A stretch of 64,000 bases of DNA, from contig PNNG01000035.1 in the NCBI GenBank assembly GCA_013824115.1, forward strand, positions 32,527 through 96,526, read 5' to 3'. Source of the stretch: Sphingobacteriaceae bacterium (GTDB lineage: Bacteria > Bacteroidota > Bacteroidia > UBA7662). Both the position numbers and the translations under genes were made by a program. Below, piece by piece: positions 1-8,147 of the stretch; position 1 is the first letter of the stretch, and each line of letters starts with the position of its first letter. The notes beneath the pieces were generated by a model that saw only the letters and a program-made list of their open reading frames with translations, did not search any database and had not been told where the DNA came from.

Positions 1-389
1 CGGCCAAAACCGTGAAGTATGGTGGTTTGAGTGAAGAAGAGGCCATGCGGATGGTGACGATTAATCCCGCCAAAATGCTCAAAATCGACACCCATACCGG
101 AAGCTTGAAGGCCGGTAAGCATGCCGACTTGGTGATTTGGAATGGGCACCCCTTGAGCATGTATAGCAAGCCGCTGTACACCTTGGTGGATGGGGTGGTG
201 TATTTCGACCATGAGCGCGATGCCGCTGCCCGCGAAGCACTGAAAGCCGAGCGCCAGCGCCTCATTGAAAAAATGGCCGATGCCCGTAAAAACGGCAAAA
301 AGGCCGCCAAGCCTGCTTTGCTAGTTGAACCCGAGTGGCATTGTACCACCTTAGGAGACCAAGGGGCCCACTTGCATCACGCACACTAA
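1..389 (+). CDS. Amidohydrolase family protein, C-terminal part (cut by window edge)
   Basis: The frame is open to the left edge (first whole codon at base 3), so only the last ~128 residues are seen. They include the C-terminal signature of imidazolonepropionase/dihydroorotase-like amidohydrolases: a stretch reading NPAKMLKID, then GSLKAGKHADLVIWNGHPL, where the metal-dependent TIM barrel returns to the small beta-sandwich domain. The last ~60 residues are rich in Lys, Ala and Glu and end in HLHHAH, an unusual tail. The metal ligands lie upstream, so the substrate cannot be named; secreted Bacteroidota homologues are often annotated as amidohydrolase or Xaa-Pro dipeptidase. The antiporter gene starts 23 bases after the stop, suggesting co-transcription. 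Confidence 0.8.
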   Translation, partial: AKTVKYGGLSEEEAMRMVTINPAKMLKIDTHTGSLKAGKHADLVIWNGHPLSMYSKPLYTLVDGVVYFDHERDAAAREALKAERQRLIEKMADARKNGKKAAKPALLVEPEWHCTTLGDQGAHLHHAH

Positions 390-412
390 GCCCAACCAAA
401 CACCAACCTACC

Positions 413-2296
413 TTGAAAAAGCTGCTCATTCTTGTTGTTGTTTTACTGGCTTCGCTCACCGGCAAAGCACAGGAGCTGGTATGGCCCGATCATGTAATTA
501 CTTCGGTACCAACCCCGGTGCAGGTTATGTGTGATAATTGTGCCGATACGCTGGTTGTAGAGCTCAATGGCCAAGCACAATTGGTGCCCTTAATCAAAGG
601 CAAAGGGTCGTTTGACATCTTGTTGGAAAAGCGAAAATTGGTGACTGTTTTCATTGGGCGCCAATATTTCGAGCGGGAATATAATCCTGTTCCATTGGGT
701 TGGAGCATTTGGCCTCCCCTGATAGCCATTGTCATGGCCCTGTTTTTCAGGGAGGTGTATTCGGCACTTTTCGCAGGCATTTTGATGGGGGCTTGGCTTT
801 TGGGTGGTTACAGCTACGGACTTATACCGGGCATGTGGTGGGCCTTGCAACGCATTGCCGACACTTACATCATTGAAGCTTTGAGCGACCCCGACCATCA
901 GTCGATCGTGGTTTTTTCGATGCTCATTGGTGGCATGGTAGCCGTTATCAGTAAAAATGGGGGCATGCAGGGCGTAGTGAATTACTTATCGCGTTTTGCT
1001 AAAAATGCACGGTCGGGGCAGCTGGTTACTTGGTTCCTCGGTATTCTCATTTTTTTCGACGACTATTCGAATACCCTGCTGGTAGGCAATACCATGCGTC
1101 CGGTTACCGATAAGTTGCGAATTTCGCGCGAAAAACTAGCCTATTTGGTCGATTCAACAGCAGCACCAGTAGCGGCCATTGCCTTTATTACCACATGGAT
1201 AGGTGCCGAGCTCGGTTACATCAAAGACGGTATTGCAGGCATCGACGGTTTAGATGAGAATGCCTACCACGTTTTTCTCAACTCATTGCAGTATTCCTTC
1301 TATCCCGTGCTCACTTTGCTTTTCATGCTGATGCTCATTTTGCAGGGGCGCGATTTTGGCCCAATGCGCGATGCTGAAGTAGCCGCACGTGCCCGGGGTG
1401 CCATTACGCCTACGGGCATTAACCGTTTGCAGGGAGAAGCTGCGGCCTTCAATATGGAGCATGGCCTCAAGCCTACAGCAGGTTTGGCTATATTACCTGT
1501 GCTAGCGGTGGTGGGTGTGGTGATTTACGGATTGATTACTACGGGATGGGATGCTGCGGTGTGGGCTGATGCAGAACTGTCGGTATTTAGGCGGCTGTCT
1601 ATCATCATTGGCAATGCCAATTCATATACCGCTTTGTTGTGGGGATCGGGGGCGGGCTTGTTGTTGGCCATTATTTTGAGCATTGGCACCAAGCGATTGA
1701 CCCTTGAGAAAAGCATGGAAAGCATGCTTACCGGTTTCAAAACCATGTTGGCAGCCGTATTGATTTTGGTACTTGCTTGGATTTTAGCGGAGCTGACCCA
1801 AGAGTTGCAAACGGCTGTTTTTATTACCCGGGCCTTGCTCGATTTGAATTTAGGGGCCTCCTGGCTACCATTGCTCACATTTTTACTGGCGGGGATAGTT
1901 GCTTTTAGCACAGGTTCGAGTTGGGGTACCATGGCCATTCTTTATCCAATCATGCTGCCTGCTGCCTGGAGATTGGCGCAGGAAGCGGGCATGAGTCACG
2001 AGGAAAGTCTGGCCATTTTCCACAATGTGGTGAGCTGTGTGTTGGCAGGAAGCGTGCTGGGCGACCATTGTTCACCCATAAGCGATACTACCATTTTGAG
2101 CTCCCTATCCTCGGGTTGCAACCACATCAGCCATGTGCGCACACAAATGCCGTATGCCCTTACGGTAGGTGCGTTTTCTATTTTATTTGGAACGCTGCCA
2201 GTAGCGTTTGGTATGCCTCTTTGGCTCTCTTACATGCTTGTACTGCCAGCCATGTGGTACTTCATTCGTTATTTTGGCGCACCTGTACCTCAGTGA
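413..2296 (+). CDS. Na+/H+ antiporter, NhaC family
   Basis: Polytopic inner-membrane protein of about 627 residues. The NhaC-family core is visible: a run of hydrophobic segments from residue ~90 onward, the charged stretch FFDDYSNTLLVGNTMRP followed by a DSTAAPVAAIAF segment, and a late GSVLGDHCSPISDTTI segment typical of the family. It would exchange external protons for internal sodium. I chose the TTG at 413 because it gives a clean signal peptide (MKKLLILVVVLLASLTGKAQ) and removes overlap with the upstream gene; an in-frame ATG at 335 would lie inside that gene. The signal peptide and ~60-residue periplasmic N-terminus before the first transporter helix are seen in some Bacteroidota members. 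Its 3' end overlaps the convergent SprT-like gene by 35 bases. Confidence 0.85.
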   Translation: MKKLLILVVVLLASLTGKAQELVWPDHVITSVPTPVQVMCDNCADTLVVELNGQAQLVPLIKGKGSFDILLEKRKLVTVFIGRQYFEREYNPVPLGWSIWPPLIAIVMALFFREVYSALFAGILMGAWLLGGYSYGLIPGMWWALQRIADTYIIEALSDPDHQSIVVFSMLIGGMVAVISKNGGMQGVVNYLSRFAKNARSGQLVTWFLGILIFFDDYSNTLLVGNTMRPVTDKLRISREKLAYLVDSTAAPVAAIAFITTWIGAELGYIKDGIAGIDGLDENAYHVFLNSLQYSFYPVLTLLFMLMLILQGRDFGPMRDAEVAARARGAITPTGINRLQGEAAAFNMEHGLKPTAGLAILPVLAVVGVVIYGLITTGWDAAVWADAELSVFRRLSIIIGNANSYTALLWGSGAGLLLAIILSIGTKRLTLEKSMESMLTGFKTMLAAVLILVLAWILAELTQELQTAVFITRALLDLNLGASWLPLLTFLLAGIVAFSTGSSWGTMAILYPIMLPAAWRLAQEAGMSHEESLAIFHNVVSCVLAGSVLGDHCSPISDTTILSSLSSGCNHISHVRTQMPYALTVGAFSILFGTLPVAFGMPLWLSYMLVLPAMWYFIRYFGAPVPQ

Positions 2297-2900
2297 GGTG
2301 ATGTACCAGGTATTGCCGGCCTGTGCTGAGCTCGGTGCAAAGAAAGCGCGTGCGGCGTTTTTCCATTTTTTTGAATACCCGCGGTGGATTGCCCAAGGCG
2401 AATACCTCTCCCAGAGGCAGGGCTTCTAACAGTTGTACATGTTTAGGGCGCTCTGAGTACTGTGCCAAGGCACGCATCAAATCGGGGTCGGCACAGCTCG
2501 ATGCTTTGGGCGATTGAAAATAGCGGTGTAATACGGGTAGCAATTCAATCGGAAAAACCTCGGGTACCAGCAAGGGGCCCATCAGCCACGAGAAGGCCTT
2601 TTTCCATTCTTCGCCGTGCGGCAATACCTTGTTCTGGTATTTTTCCCAAACCAATAAGTGGGCAAATTCGTGCACCAGTGTAACGGTAAAAGCGTATGGG
2701 TTGAGGGTTTGGTTTACCGTAATGCGGTGTCCCTTTCCCTGCCAAGGATGCCGGTAATCGCCTAGTTTGGTGGCTCGTGCTCGGGTGAGTGTTAATTGCA
2801 CCCGGTGCTGCACCAAAAAATCAGCCGCAAAAGAAAGCGCTGCAGCCGGCATAAATGGACGCAATGCGTCTTCCAGCTTGCGGTGCAGGGGGCTCAACAT
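2262..2900 (-). CDS. SprT-like zinc metallopeptidase domain protein
   Basis: 212 residues. The SprT/Spartan-like zinc motif HEFAH lies at residues 77-81 (His77, Glu78, His81), inside TLVHEFAHLLVW, with a plausible third ligand in the following HGEEWKKAF segment, where SprT proteins carry it. No signal peptide, so cytoplasmic. The C-terminal third (a Cys near 'SSCADP' and a strand-rich tail) resembles the zinc-ribbon half of SprT proteins but lacks an obvious four-cysteine cluster. Eukaryotic Spartan degrades DNA-protein crosslinks; the role of bacterial SprT-like proteins is not well established. The stop codon region overlaps the antiporter gene tail-to-tail. Confidence 0.8.
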   Translation of the reverse strand: MLSPLHRKLEDALRPFMPAAALSFAADFLVQHRVQLTLTRARATKLGDYRHPWQGKGHRITVNQTLNPYAFTVTLVHEFAHLLVWEKYQNKVLPHGEEWKKAFSWLMGPLLVPEVFPIELLPVLHRYFQSPKASSCADPDLMRALAQYSERPKHVQLLEALPLGEVFALGNPPRVFKKMEKRRTRFLCTELSTGRQYLVHHLTEVQVRQNNE

Positions 2901-2941
2901 GTTGCCAAATTACAACCAATAGGTGCTTGCTGCCAAGGGGC

Positions 2942-3820
2942 TCATCGAGTTTTTTGCAAAGCCAAAGACATGCCCATGCCCAGGGCCATGTTCAAAGGCT
3001 GGTGCCCGGCCGGAAAGCCAAACAGCACAGGATAATCGTATCGCGAAACGGCTTCAAACACAATTTCCTCCGCGGTTCGGCCAAAGCCTATGGCGTTGTC
3101 GTTCATTTGGGTGAGGCCACCAACTACCAACCCGGCCAAACCTTCAAGTTTGCCCGCCCTGCGCAGTGCCTGCATCATGCGGTCGAGGTGATATAGATAC
3201 TCATCCAAATCTTCGAGAAACAGTATTTTACCCCTGAAATCGGGCAAGGTGTCACTTCCCAGCAAGCTGTACAAAACACTCAGGTTGCCACCCAATATCG
3301 TTCCTTCTAGTTGTGCACCGCGGGCCCAATGCAAATACTGCAGGCTGTATTGGATGGGTTTGCCTTGCAACGCATGCAGCAGGCTGTCAAACGAAAGCTG
3401 TATATCGGCCTCTTCCTTAAAATTCACGGGCATGGCACTGTGAATACTGGCATAACCACGTGCTTGTAAAGCGGCATGCAATACGGTAATGTCACTGAAG
3501 CCACAAAGCCATTTTGGGGCGGCATCAAAGCCTTTCCAACAAAGTTCGTCAATAAGCCGCACCGTGCCATAACCGCCCCTGGCGCACCAAACAGCACGTA
3601 CCTCTGCATCATCGAGCTGTTGCTGCAAATCTGCCAAGCGCTCAGCATCGGTGCCAGCAAATTGGCGGTCGGCCAGGCCAATACTGCTGCCCAAACGCAC
3701 CCGCAGGCCCTTGCTTTGGAGCCAAGAAGCAGCTGGGGCACATTCATCGGGGGTGATTTTGCGGGCAGTAGCCACTATGGCCACCAAATCGCCGGGTTGG
3801 AGGTAAGGGGGAATGATCAT
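2942..3820 (-). CDS. LD-carboxypeptidase (peptidase S66, LdcA-like)
   Basis: 292 residues, the usual length of MEROPS family S66. These serine peptidases cut the L,D bond that releases the terminal D-Ala of cytoplasmic muropeptide tetrapeptides during cell-wall recycling. The N-terminal RGGYGTVRL segment (residues 81-89) and the nucleophile elbow GFSDIT with Ser109 are present; the Glu of the Ser-Glu-His triad fits the FLEDLDEYLYH segment and the His fits GFPAGHQPLN near the C-terminus. No signal peptide, as expected for LdcA. The ATG overlaps the TGA of the upstream sugar dehydrogenase gene by four bases (ATGA), indicating translational coupling. Confidence 0.87.
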   Translation of the reverse strand: MIIPPYLQPGDLVAIVATARKITPDECAPAASWLQSKGLRVRLGSSIGLADRQFAGTDAERLADLQQQLDDAEVRAVWCARGGYGTVRLIDELCWKGFDAAPKWLCGFSDITVLHAALQARGYASIHSAMPVNFKEEADIQLSFDSLLHALQGKPIQYSLQYLHWARGAQLEGTILGGNLSVLYSLLGSDTLPDFRGKILFLEDLDEYLYHLDRMMQALRRAGKLEGLAGLVVGGLTQMNDNAIGFGRTAEEIVFEAVSRYDYPVLFGFPAGHQPLNMALGMGMSLALQKTR

Positions 3821-5004
3821 TTGACGATGAGATAAACGGCTCCAGTACGGTTTTTAGGTCCTAATTGCGTTTGGGTAAGCAGGTAAATTTGGCCTTGCTC
3901 GTCTTCGCCCAAGCTGTTGATGTAGCCATAGGCATCGCCACTGCGGAAACGCAGGTTGCTGCTTTCCCAACGTTGGCCGTTTTGCTCGAGGGTCATTACA
4001 GCGCCTTTCCAATCGGCAAATACAAACTTACCATACAGCGCAGGCATATTGCGGTTTCTACAAACATAGCCGCCAACCACACATACCCTGCTGCTGCTGT
4101 GCATGTACACATGTATGGGCGCCTCGAGCGTTTTGCCTTGCTCGCAGTTCTTTTCGGGATTGTAGCATTGATTTCCTTCCTTGAGTCGCCAGCCGTAATT
4201 GCCGCCTTTTTCGATGAGGTTGATTTCCTCCCATTTGTTTTGGCCAACATCGGCACAAAACAGCCGCCCATCGGGCGCAAAAGCAAAACGCCAGGGATTG
4301 CGGAGACCATAGGCCCAAATCTCAGGCCGGCCGCCACCGCGGGCAAACGGATTGTCGTCGGGAATGGCATAAGGCTCGCCCCTGTCTACATCAATGCGCA
4401 GTATTTTGCCCAACAGTGTGTTGAGGTTCTGGCCGTTGCCAGTGAGCCCAAAGCGATCGCCAGCGCCGCCCCCATCGCCTAAACCGAGGTAGAGGTAGCC
4501 ATCGGGACCAAAAGCCAATGCGCCTCCATTGTGGTTCGATGCAGGCTGGTCGACCGTTAGGATGATTCGTTGTGTAGTAAAATCGGCCATGTCGGGGTCG
4601 AAGGGCGACACCTGATACTCGGCCAAGATGCCTTGGTGGTCGGTTCCTGTCTTTTCGCGTGGTGCTGAAAAATATACGTAAAAGCGGCCATTTTGCTTGT
4701 ATTTGGGGTGAAAGGCCAAGCCAAGCAGACCCATTTCGCTGTAGTACGGACTTATGGGCGCCACTTTGCTGGTTACATCTAGGAAGGGGTAAGGCTTTAA
4801 CTTGCCATTGCGTACCACCCGCACATTGCCAGGTTGTTCAACAATGAACAAGCGGTTGCTACCGTCGCCAGCATGGGTAAGCACCACAGGTCCCGACAAG
4901 CCCTCGAGTACTTTTTGGAGGTTGAGTGTAATAGGTGCCTGCGCCCGAATGGCCATGGGTAAGCCAAGCAGCAGGAGCCAGAACAGAATAGTTTTTACAC
5001 GCAT
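3817..5004 (-). CDS. PQQ-dependent sugar dehydrogenase (glucose/sorbosone dehydrogenase fold)
   Basis: About 395 residues, six-bladed beta-propeller of the GSDH family (soluble aldose sugar dehydrogenase/YliI-like). Characteristic segments: LEGLSGPVVLTHAGDGSNRLFIVEQ near the start, a SNHNGG segment supplying the catalytic His, GPDGYLYLGLGDGGGAGD (Ca/PQQ region), the GLRNPWRFAFAPDGRLFCADVGQN blade motif and YGWRLKEGN. These enzymes oxidise sugars with PQQ in the periplasm. I chose the ATG eight codons inside the longest frame because it begins MRVKTILFW with a signal peptide ending at AQA. It is translationally coupled to the LD-carboxypeptidase gene. No PQQ biosynthesis genes are seen here, so the cofactor may be taken up or made elsewhere. 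Confidence 0.85.
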   Translation of the reverse strand: MRVKTILFWLLLLGLPMAIRAQAPITLNLQKVLEGLSGPVVLTHAGDGSNRLFIVEQPGNVRVVRNGKLKPYPFLDVTSKVAPISPYYSEMGLLGLAFHPKYKQNGRFYVYFSAPREKTGTDHQGILAEYQVSPFDPDMADFTTQRIILTVDQPASNHNGGALAFGPDGYLYLGLGDGGGAGDRFGLTGNGQNLNTLLGKILRIDVDRGEPYAIPDDNPFARGGGRPEIWAYGLRNPWRFAFAPDGRLFCADVGQNKWEEINLIEKGGNYGWRLKEGNQCYNPEKNCEQGKTLEAPIHVYMHSSSRVCVVGGYVCRNRNMPALYGKFVFADWKGAVMTLEQNGQRWESSNLRFRSGDAYGYINSLGEDEQGQIYLLTQTQLGPKNRTGAVYLIVK

Positions 5005-5078
5005 CGCTCCAAAACTAACAAAAAGCAAGCATTGCTGAGCGCATTTGGGGCCTCATTTGGCAAGTAGACCGGTTTGAA

Positions 5079-5110
5079 TTTGCACAAGCAGACAAAATAG
5101 TCCATATTTG
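5079..5110 (+). promoter_or_regulatory. Candidate sigma-A promoter of the SulP/carbonic anhydrase operon
   Basis: TTTG at 5079-5082, twenty bases, then CATATTTG at 5103-5110 (seven of eight bases of the Bacteroidetes -7 element TAnnTTTG). It points into the operon that starts at 5117 and lies in the divergent gap from the sugar dehydrogenase gene. The start codon is only six bases after the -7 element, so the transcript would be nearly leaderless. Confidence 0.5.
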
Positions 5111-5116
5111 AGAGCC

Positions 5117-5431
5117 ATGATGTTCCGTGTGTTTTGGGTATTTGCCCTGTTGTTCCTTGGGTCGGTTTGCTTGGGTCGGGCCTTTGGTGGCATCCAGCAA
5201 GGTGCAACCAGTCGTTGCATCCAGCCTGAAAGAATCGTTGCTGATCAAGCGCCTGATTTTGTAACCCTCGTAGGGTTGAATTTAACCCAAGAAAGCGATC
5301 AACAATCTGCTGAACGGGCTGTTTGCAAGTCTGTAGCAGCTAACGAAAGGCAACTTTGCTGGGTTGCGCCGTTTACCGGGCTTCCTTGGGCTGCGTGGTC
5401 GGGCTTGCACAATCCCCCGCCCGAATCCTGA
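5117..5431 (+). CDS. Small exported protein of unknown function upstream of SulP
   Basis: About 104 residues; I do not recognise a family. The N-terminus is a convincing signal peptide (MMFRVFWVFALLFLGSVCLG), and the mature part has three Cys (in TSRCIQ, AVCKSV and QLCWVA) and a Pro-rich tail, so an exported, possibly disulfide-bonded protein is likely. Start codons at 5117 and 5120 are both ATG. It lies 52 bases before the SulP transporter gene on the same strand and behind a recognisable promoter, so it may belong with bicarbonate transport. A spurious frame cannot be excluded because it is short and unmatched, but signal peptide and promoter speak for a real gene. Confidence 0.5.
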   Translation: MMFRVFWVFALLFLGSVCLGRAFGGIQQGATSRCIQPERIVADQAPDFVTLVGLNLTQESDQQSAERAVCKSVAANERQLCWVAPFTGLPWAAWSGLHNPPPES

Positions 5432-5483
5432 GCGCATTTCTAGCCAAATGCCCTACTGGGTTTTATTTCCAATTTGATTTTTT

Positions 5484-7049
5484 ATGTCTTACAATAAAAT
5501 GTTTGGCCCCAATTTGAAATATGATTTGCCGGCCGGACTCGTCGTTTTTTTAGTTGCGCTGCCACTCTGCCTGGGCATAGCGCTGGCTTCGGGTGCACCT
5601 TTGCTATCGGGCATTATTGCCGGGGTCATAGGCGGACTGATTGTAGGTCCGCTCAGCGGCTCCATGCTCAGTGTAAGTGGTCCGGCTGCCGGATTAACCG
5701 TCATTGTGCTCAGTTCGGTAGAAAAGCTAGGCAGTTTCGAAGCTTTTTTAGCAGCGGTGGTCTTGGCAGGTGTCTTTCAAATGGCTTTGGGGCTGCTTCG
5801 CGCGGGCTTTGTGAGTTACTATTTTCCCTCCAACGTCATCAAGGGCATGCTGGCAGGCATTGGGGTGATTCTTATTTTGAAGCAAATGCCACATGCTTTG
5901 GGTTACGACGAATCGAGCATGGCCTCGGTGGCTTTTGCCGAAAGGAGTGAAAATACCTTCACAGAGTTGTACTTAGCCATGCGGTTTTTTAACCCAGGGG
6001 CCTTGCTGCTCAGCTTTTTGGCCATTGTGGTTTTGTTGCTGTGGGAACGACCCGCCTTGAAGAACCACTCCTGGTTACGCTACATGCCGGGTCCACTGGT
6101 GGTAGTGGTACTAAGCACACTATTACACGAGGCTTTGTTGCTTTGGTGGCCGCAATGGGCTCTTTCGGCCAATCATATGGTAAATATTCCCGATTTGTTT
6201 GGTCCAACGGCCAATTACCACCAATTGTCGCCCGATTGGGGTGCGTTGCGCCAAACCGCTCTTTGGGGCGTGGCGGGTACCATTGCTGTGGTGGCCAGTC
6301 TCGAAACACTTTTGAGTCTCGAAGCAGCCGACAAGCTCGATCCATACAAACGGGTGAGTCCACCTAACCGCGAACTTTTGGCACAAGGTGTAGGCAATGT
6401 GTTGAGTGGCTGGCTGGGAGGCTTGCCGCTAACGGCTGTCATTGTACGTTCGTCGGCCAATGTAACGGCTGGGGCGCGTACCCGCATTTCGGCCGTTGCG
6501 CATGGGCTGTACATGGGGGCTTTTGTGCTTTTGGCGCCCGACTTACTCAACCGCATTCCACTTGCACCCTTGGCAAGCATCTTATTGGTGATAGGTTACA
6601 AACTTTCCACCATTGGCTTGTACCGGGGCATGTATCGGCTAGGCTGGAGCCAGTTTTTGCCATTTGCTTCTACGGTTTTGGCCATCGTATTTACCGATTT
6701 GCTCACAGGCATCGGCATAGGCTTGGTCATTGCTTTGTATTTCATATTACGCAACAACTACCGCAATGCCTTCATTTTGCACAAGGAAGCGTTGGAGGGC
6801 AGCCCGAAGCGCATGGCCTACCACCTCGAATTATCGCAAGAGGTAAGCTACCTCAACAAAGGGGCTATTGCCCGCTTTCTGCGTGAAATACCCAATTACA
6901 GCCAGGTACATATCGACGGAACACAATGCCTACACATCGATTACGATGTTTTGGAGGTGATTGAAGCCTTTCGACAAAACGCGCCATCTCGCTTTATTGA
7001 ATTGCAGTTGACCGACATTCCACAGGTGCAGCTGGTAAACAACCACTAA
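5484..7049 (+). CDS. SulP family inorganic anion transporter (probable bicarbonate transporter)
   Basis: 521 residues. The SLC26/SulP membrane domain is clear: DLPAGLVVFLVALPLCLGIALASGAP at the start, GPLSGSMLSVSGPAAGLTVIV (the conserved anion-site region) and a long multi-helix core to residue ~425. The C-terminal ~85 residues form a short STAS-like domain (strand-rich, ending near QLTDIPQVQL) that is smaller than usual. SulP proteins carry sulfate, bicarbonate or dicarboxylates; the beta-carbonic anhydrase gene nine bases downstream argues for bicarbonate, as in many marine bacteria with SulP-CA pairs. Substrate assignment is inference from context. Confidence 0.9.
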   Translation: MSYNKMFGPNLKYDLPAGLVVFLVALPLCLGIALASGAPLLSGIIAGVIGGLIVGPLSGSMLSVSGPAAGLTVIVLSSVEKLGSFEAFLAAVVLAGVFQMALGLLRAGFVSYYFPSNVIKGMLAGIGVILILKQMPHALGYDESSMASVAFAERSENTFTELYLAMRFFNPGALLLSFLAIVVLLLWERPALKNHSWLRYMPGPLVVVVLSTLLHEALLLWWPQWALSANHMVNIPDLFGPTANYHQLSPDWGALRQTALWGVAGTIAVVASLETLLSLEAADKLDPYKRVSPPNRELLAQGVGNVLSGWLGGLPLTAVIVRSSANVTAGARTRISAVAHGLYMGAFVLLAPDLLNRIPLAPLASILLVIGYKLSTIGLYRGMYRLGWSQFLPFASTVLAIVFTDLLTGIGIGLVIALYFILRNNYRNAFILHKEALEGSPKRMAYHLELSQEVSYLNKGAIARFLREIPNYSQVHIDGTQCLHIDYDVLEVIEAFRQNAPSRFIELQLTDIPQVQLVNNH

Positions 7050-7058
7050 GCCCTACCC

Positions 7059-7694
7059 ATGCAACAATCGTATGAACGCCTGATACAGAATAATGCCCGA
7101 TGGGTGGAGGAAAAACTGCAGCTTGATCCTGATTACTTCAAGCGCCTCTCGCTCAAACAAACCCCGGATTTTTTGTGGGTGGGTTGCAGCGACAGTAGGG
7201 TGCCTGCCAATGAAATTACTGGCACCGATCCAGGTGAGATTTTCGTTCACCGCAACATTGCCAATATGGTGGTGCATACCGATTTTAATTTTTTGTCGGT
7301 ACTCCAATACGCCGTGGAGGTGCTGCACGTAAAGCACATCATTGTATGCGGACATTATGGCTGCGGCGGGGTGAGGGCGGCTATGGGACACAACAATTCG
7401 GGCCTGGTGAATAAGTGGCTGCGCAACATCAAGGAGGTGTACGAAAAGCACCATGTGGCATTAGAAGGCATTGTGGATGAAGAAGCGCGGGTGAATCGTT
7501 TGGTAGAATTGAATGTGATTGAACAGGTGCGCAATCTGGCCAAGACTACCATCGTACAAAAGGCCTGGAAAGACCGCACTTTGCAGATTCATGGCTGGGT
7601 GTACGGCCTCGATTCGGGCCGCATCCGCGATTTGCAAGTGATGATGCACGAGATTGAGGATTTAGAACCTATTTTTAGGTACGATGACCTTTGA
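7059..7694 (+). CDS. Beta-class carbonic anhydrase
   Basis: 211 residues, usual length. Zinc ligands and catalytic dyad are visible: Cys43 in VGCSDSRVP with Asp45 and Arg47, and His99/Cys102 in CGHYGCGGV. It interconverts CO2 and bicarbonate in the cytoplasm. The fourth zinc site can be closed by Asp45 in type II beta enzymes; that state cannot be read from sequence alone. It starts nine bases after the SulP stop, so both are almost surely in one operon and act together in inorganic carbon supply for carboxylases or pH control. Confidence 0.95.
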   Translation: MQQSYERLIQNNARWVEEKLQLDPDYFKRLSLKQTPDFLWVGCSDSRVPANEITGTDPGEIFVHRNIANMVVHTDFNFLSVLQYAVEVLHVKHIIVCGHYGCGGVRAAMGHNNSGLVNKWLRNIKEVYEKHHVALEGIVDEEARVNRLVELNVIEQVRNLAKTTIVQKAWKDRTLQIHGWVYGLDSGRIRDLQVMMHEIEDLEPIFRYDDL

Positions 7695-7827
7695 GCAGGG
7701 GCATGGCCATGGTCTGCATTGGAACTACCTCGAGCTGATTGGTAAAGGCAATCTTGCATATTGGGCTGTAAGGATATACAACGCTTAGCGTCCGCCCAAA
7801 CCTGTCTGAATATTTATCCATTATTTG

Positions 7828-7835
7828 TATTTTTG
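7828..7835 (+). promoter_or_regulatory. Candidate -7 element of the mntA-hepT pair
   Basis: TATTTTTG matches the Bacteroidetes -7 consensus TAnnTTTG exactly and ends three bases before the antitoxin ATG, which would make the transcript leaderless. No TTTG is found 20 bases upstream, so the assignment is tentative. Confidence 0.35.
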
Positions 7836-7838
7836 ATC

Positions 7839-8147
7839 ATGCATCCATTTATTGAGGCACATAAGTCAGCAATTCAACATTTATGTAAAGAACATAGGGT
7901 CAAAGATTTGTATGTGTTTGGCTCAGCAGCTTATGGGAATATGCACGCCAAAAGTGATGTTGATTTTGTGGTGAGTTTTGAGGATCAAATTGATCCTATT
8001 GAACATGGAACTCATTTTTTAATGCTTAAGGCCGAACTAGAAAACTTACTCCAATGTGAAGTAGATCTGCTCAGCTACAGGGCAATACGAAATCGGGTGC
8101 TTCGAGCCGCCATCGACGCACACAAAACGTTGCTCTATGCCGCCTAA
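7839..8147 (+). CDS. MNT-domain nucleotidyltransferase antitoxin (MntA-like)
   Basis: 102 residues, minimal nucleotidyltransferase. The motif GSx10DxD is exact: GS, then AAYGNMHAKS, then DVD. In the Shewanella MntA-HepT system, antitoxins with this motif add AMP to a Tyr of the HEPN toxin and silence it. I chose the ATG at 7839 (MHPFIEAHKSAIQHL) because a longer in-frame start adds 26 residues unrelated to the family. The stop overlaps the toxin start by 11 bases, as usual in such pairs. The pair is more AT-rich than the carbonic anhydrase and thioredoxin genes around it, consistent with horizontal acquisition. Confidence 0.85.
   Translation: MHPFIEAHKSAIQHLCKEHRVKDLYVFGSAAYGNMHAKSDVDFVVSFEDQIDPIEHGTHFLMLKAELENLLQCEVDLLSYRAIRNRVLRAAIDAHKTLLYAA

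Noticed and set aside
335..412. Upstream ATG extending the NhaC gene by 26 codons
   Set aside because: It lies inside the amidohydrolase gene and precedes a clean signal peptide at TTG 413; the extra residues have no family support.
7684..7788. 34-codon frame (MTFEQGHGHGLHW...) overlapping the carbonic anhydrase 3' end
   Set aside because: Too short, no domain or neighbour support; probably chance.
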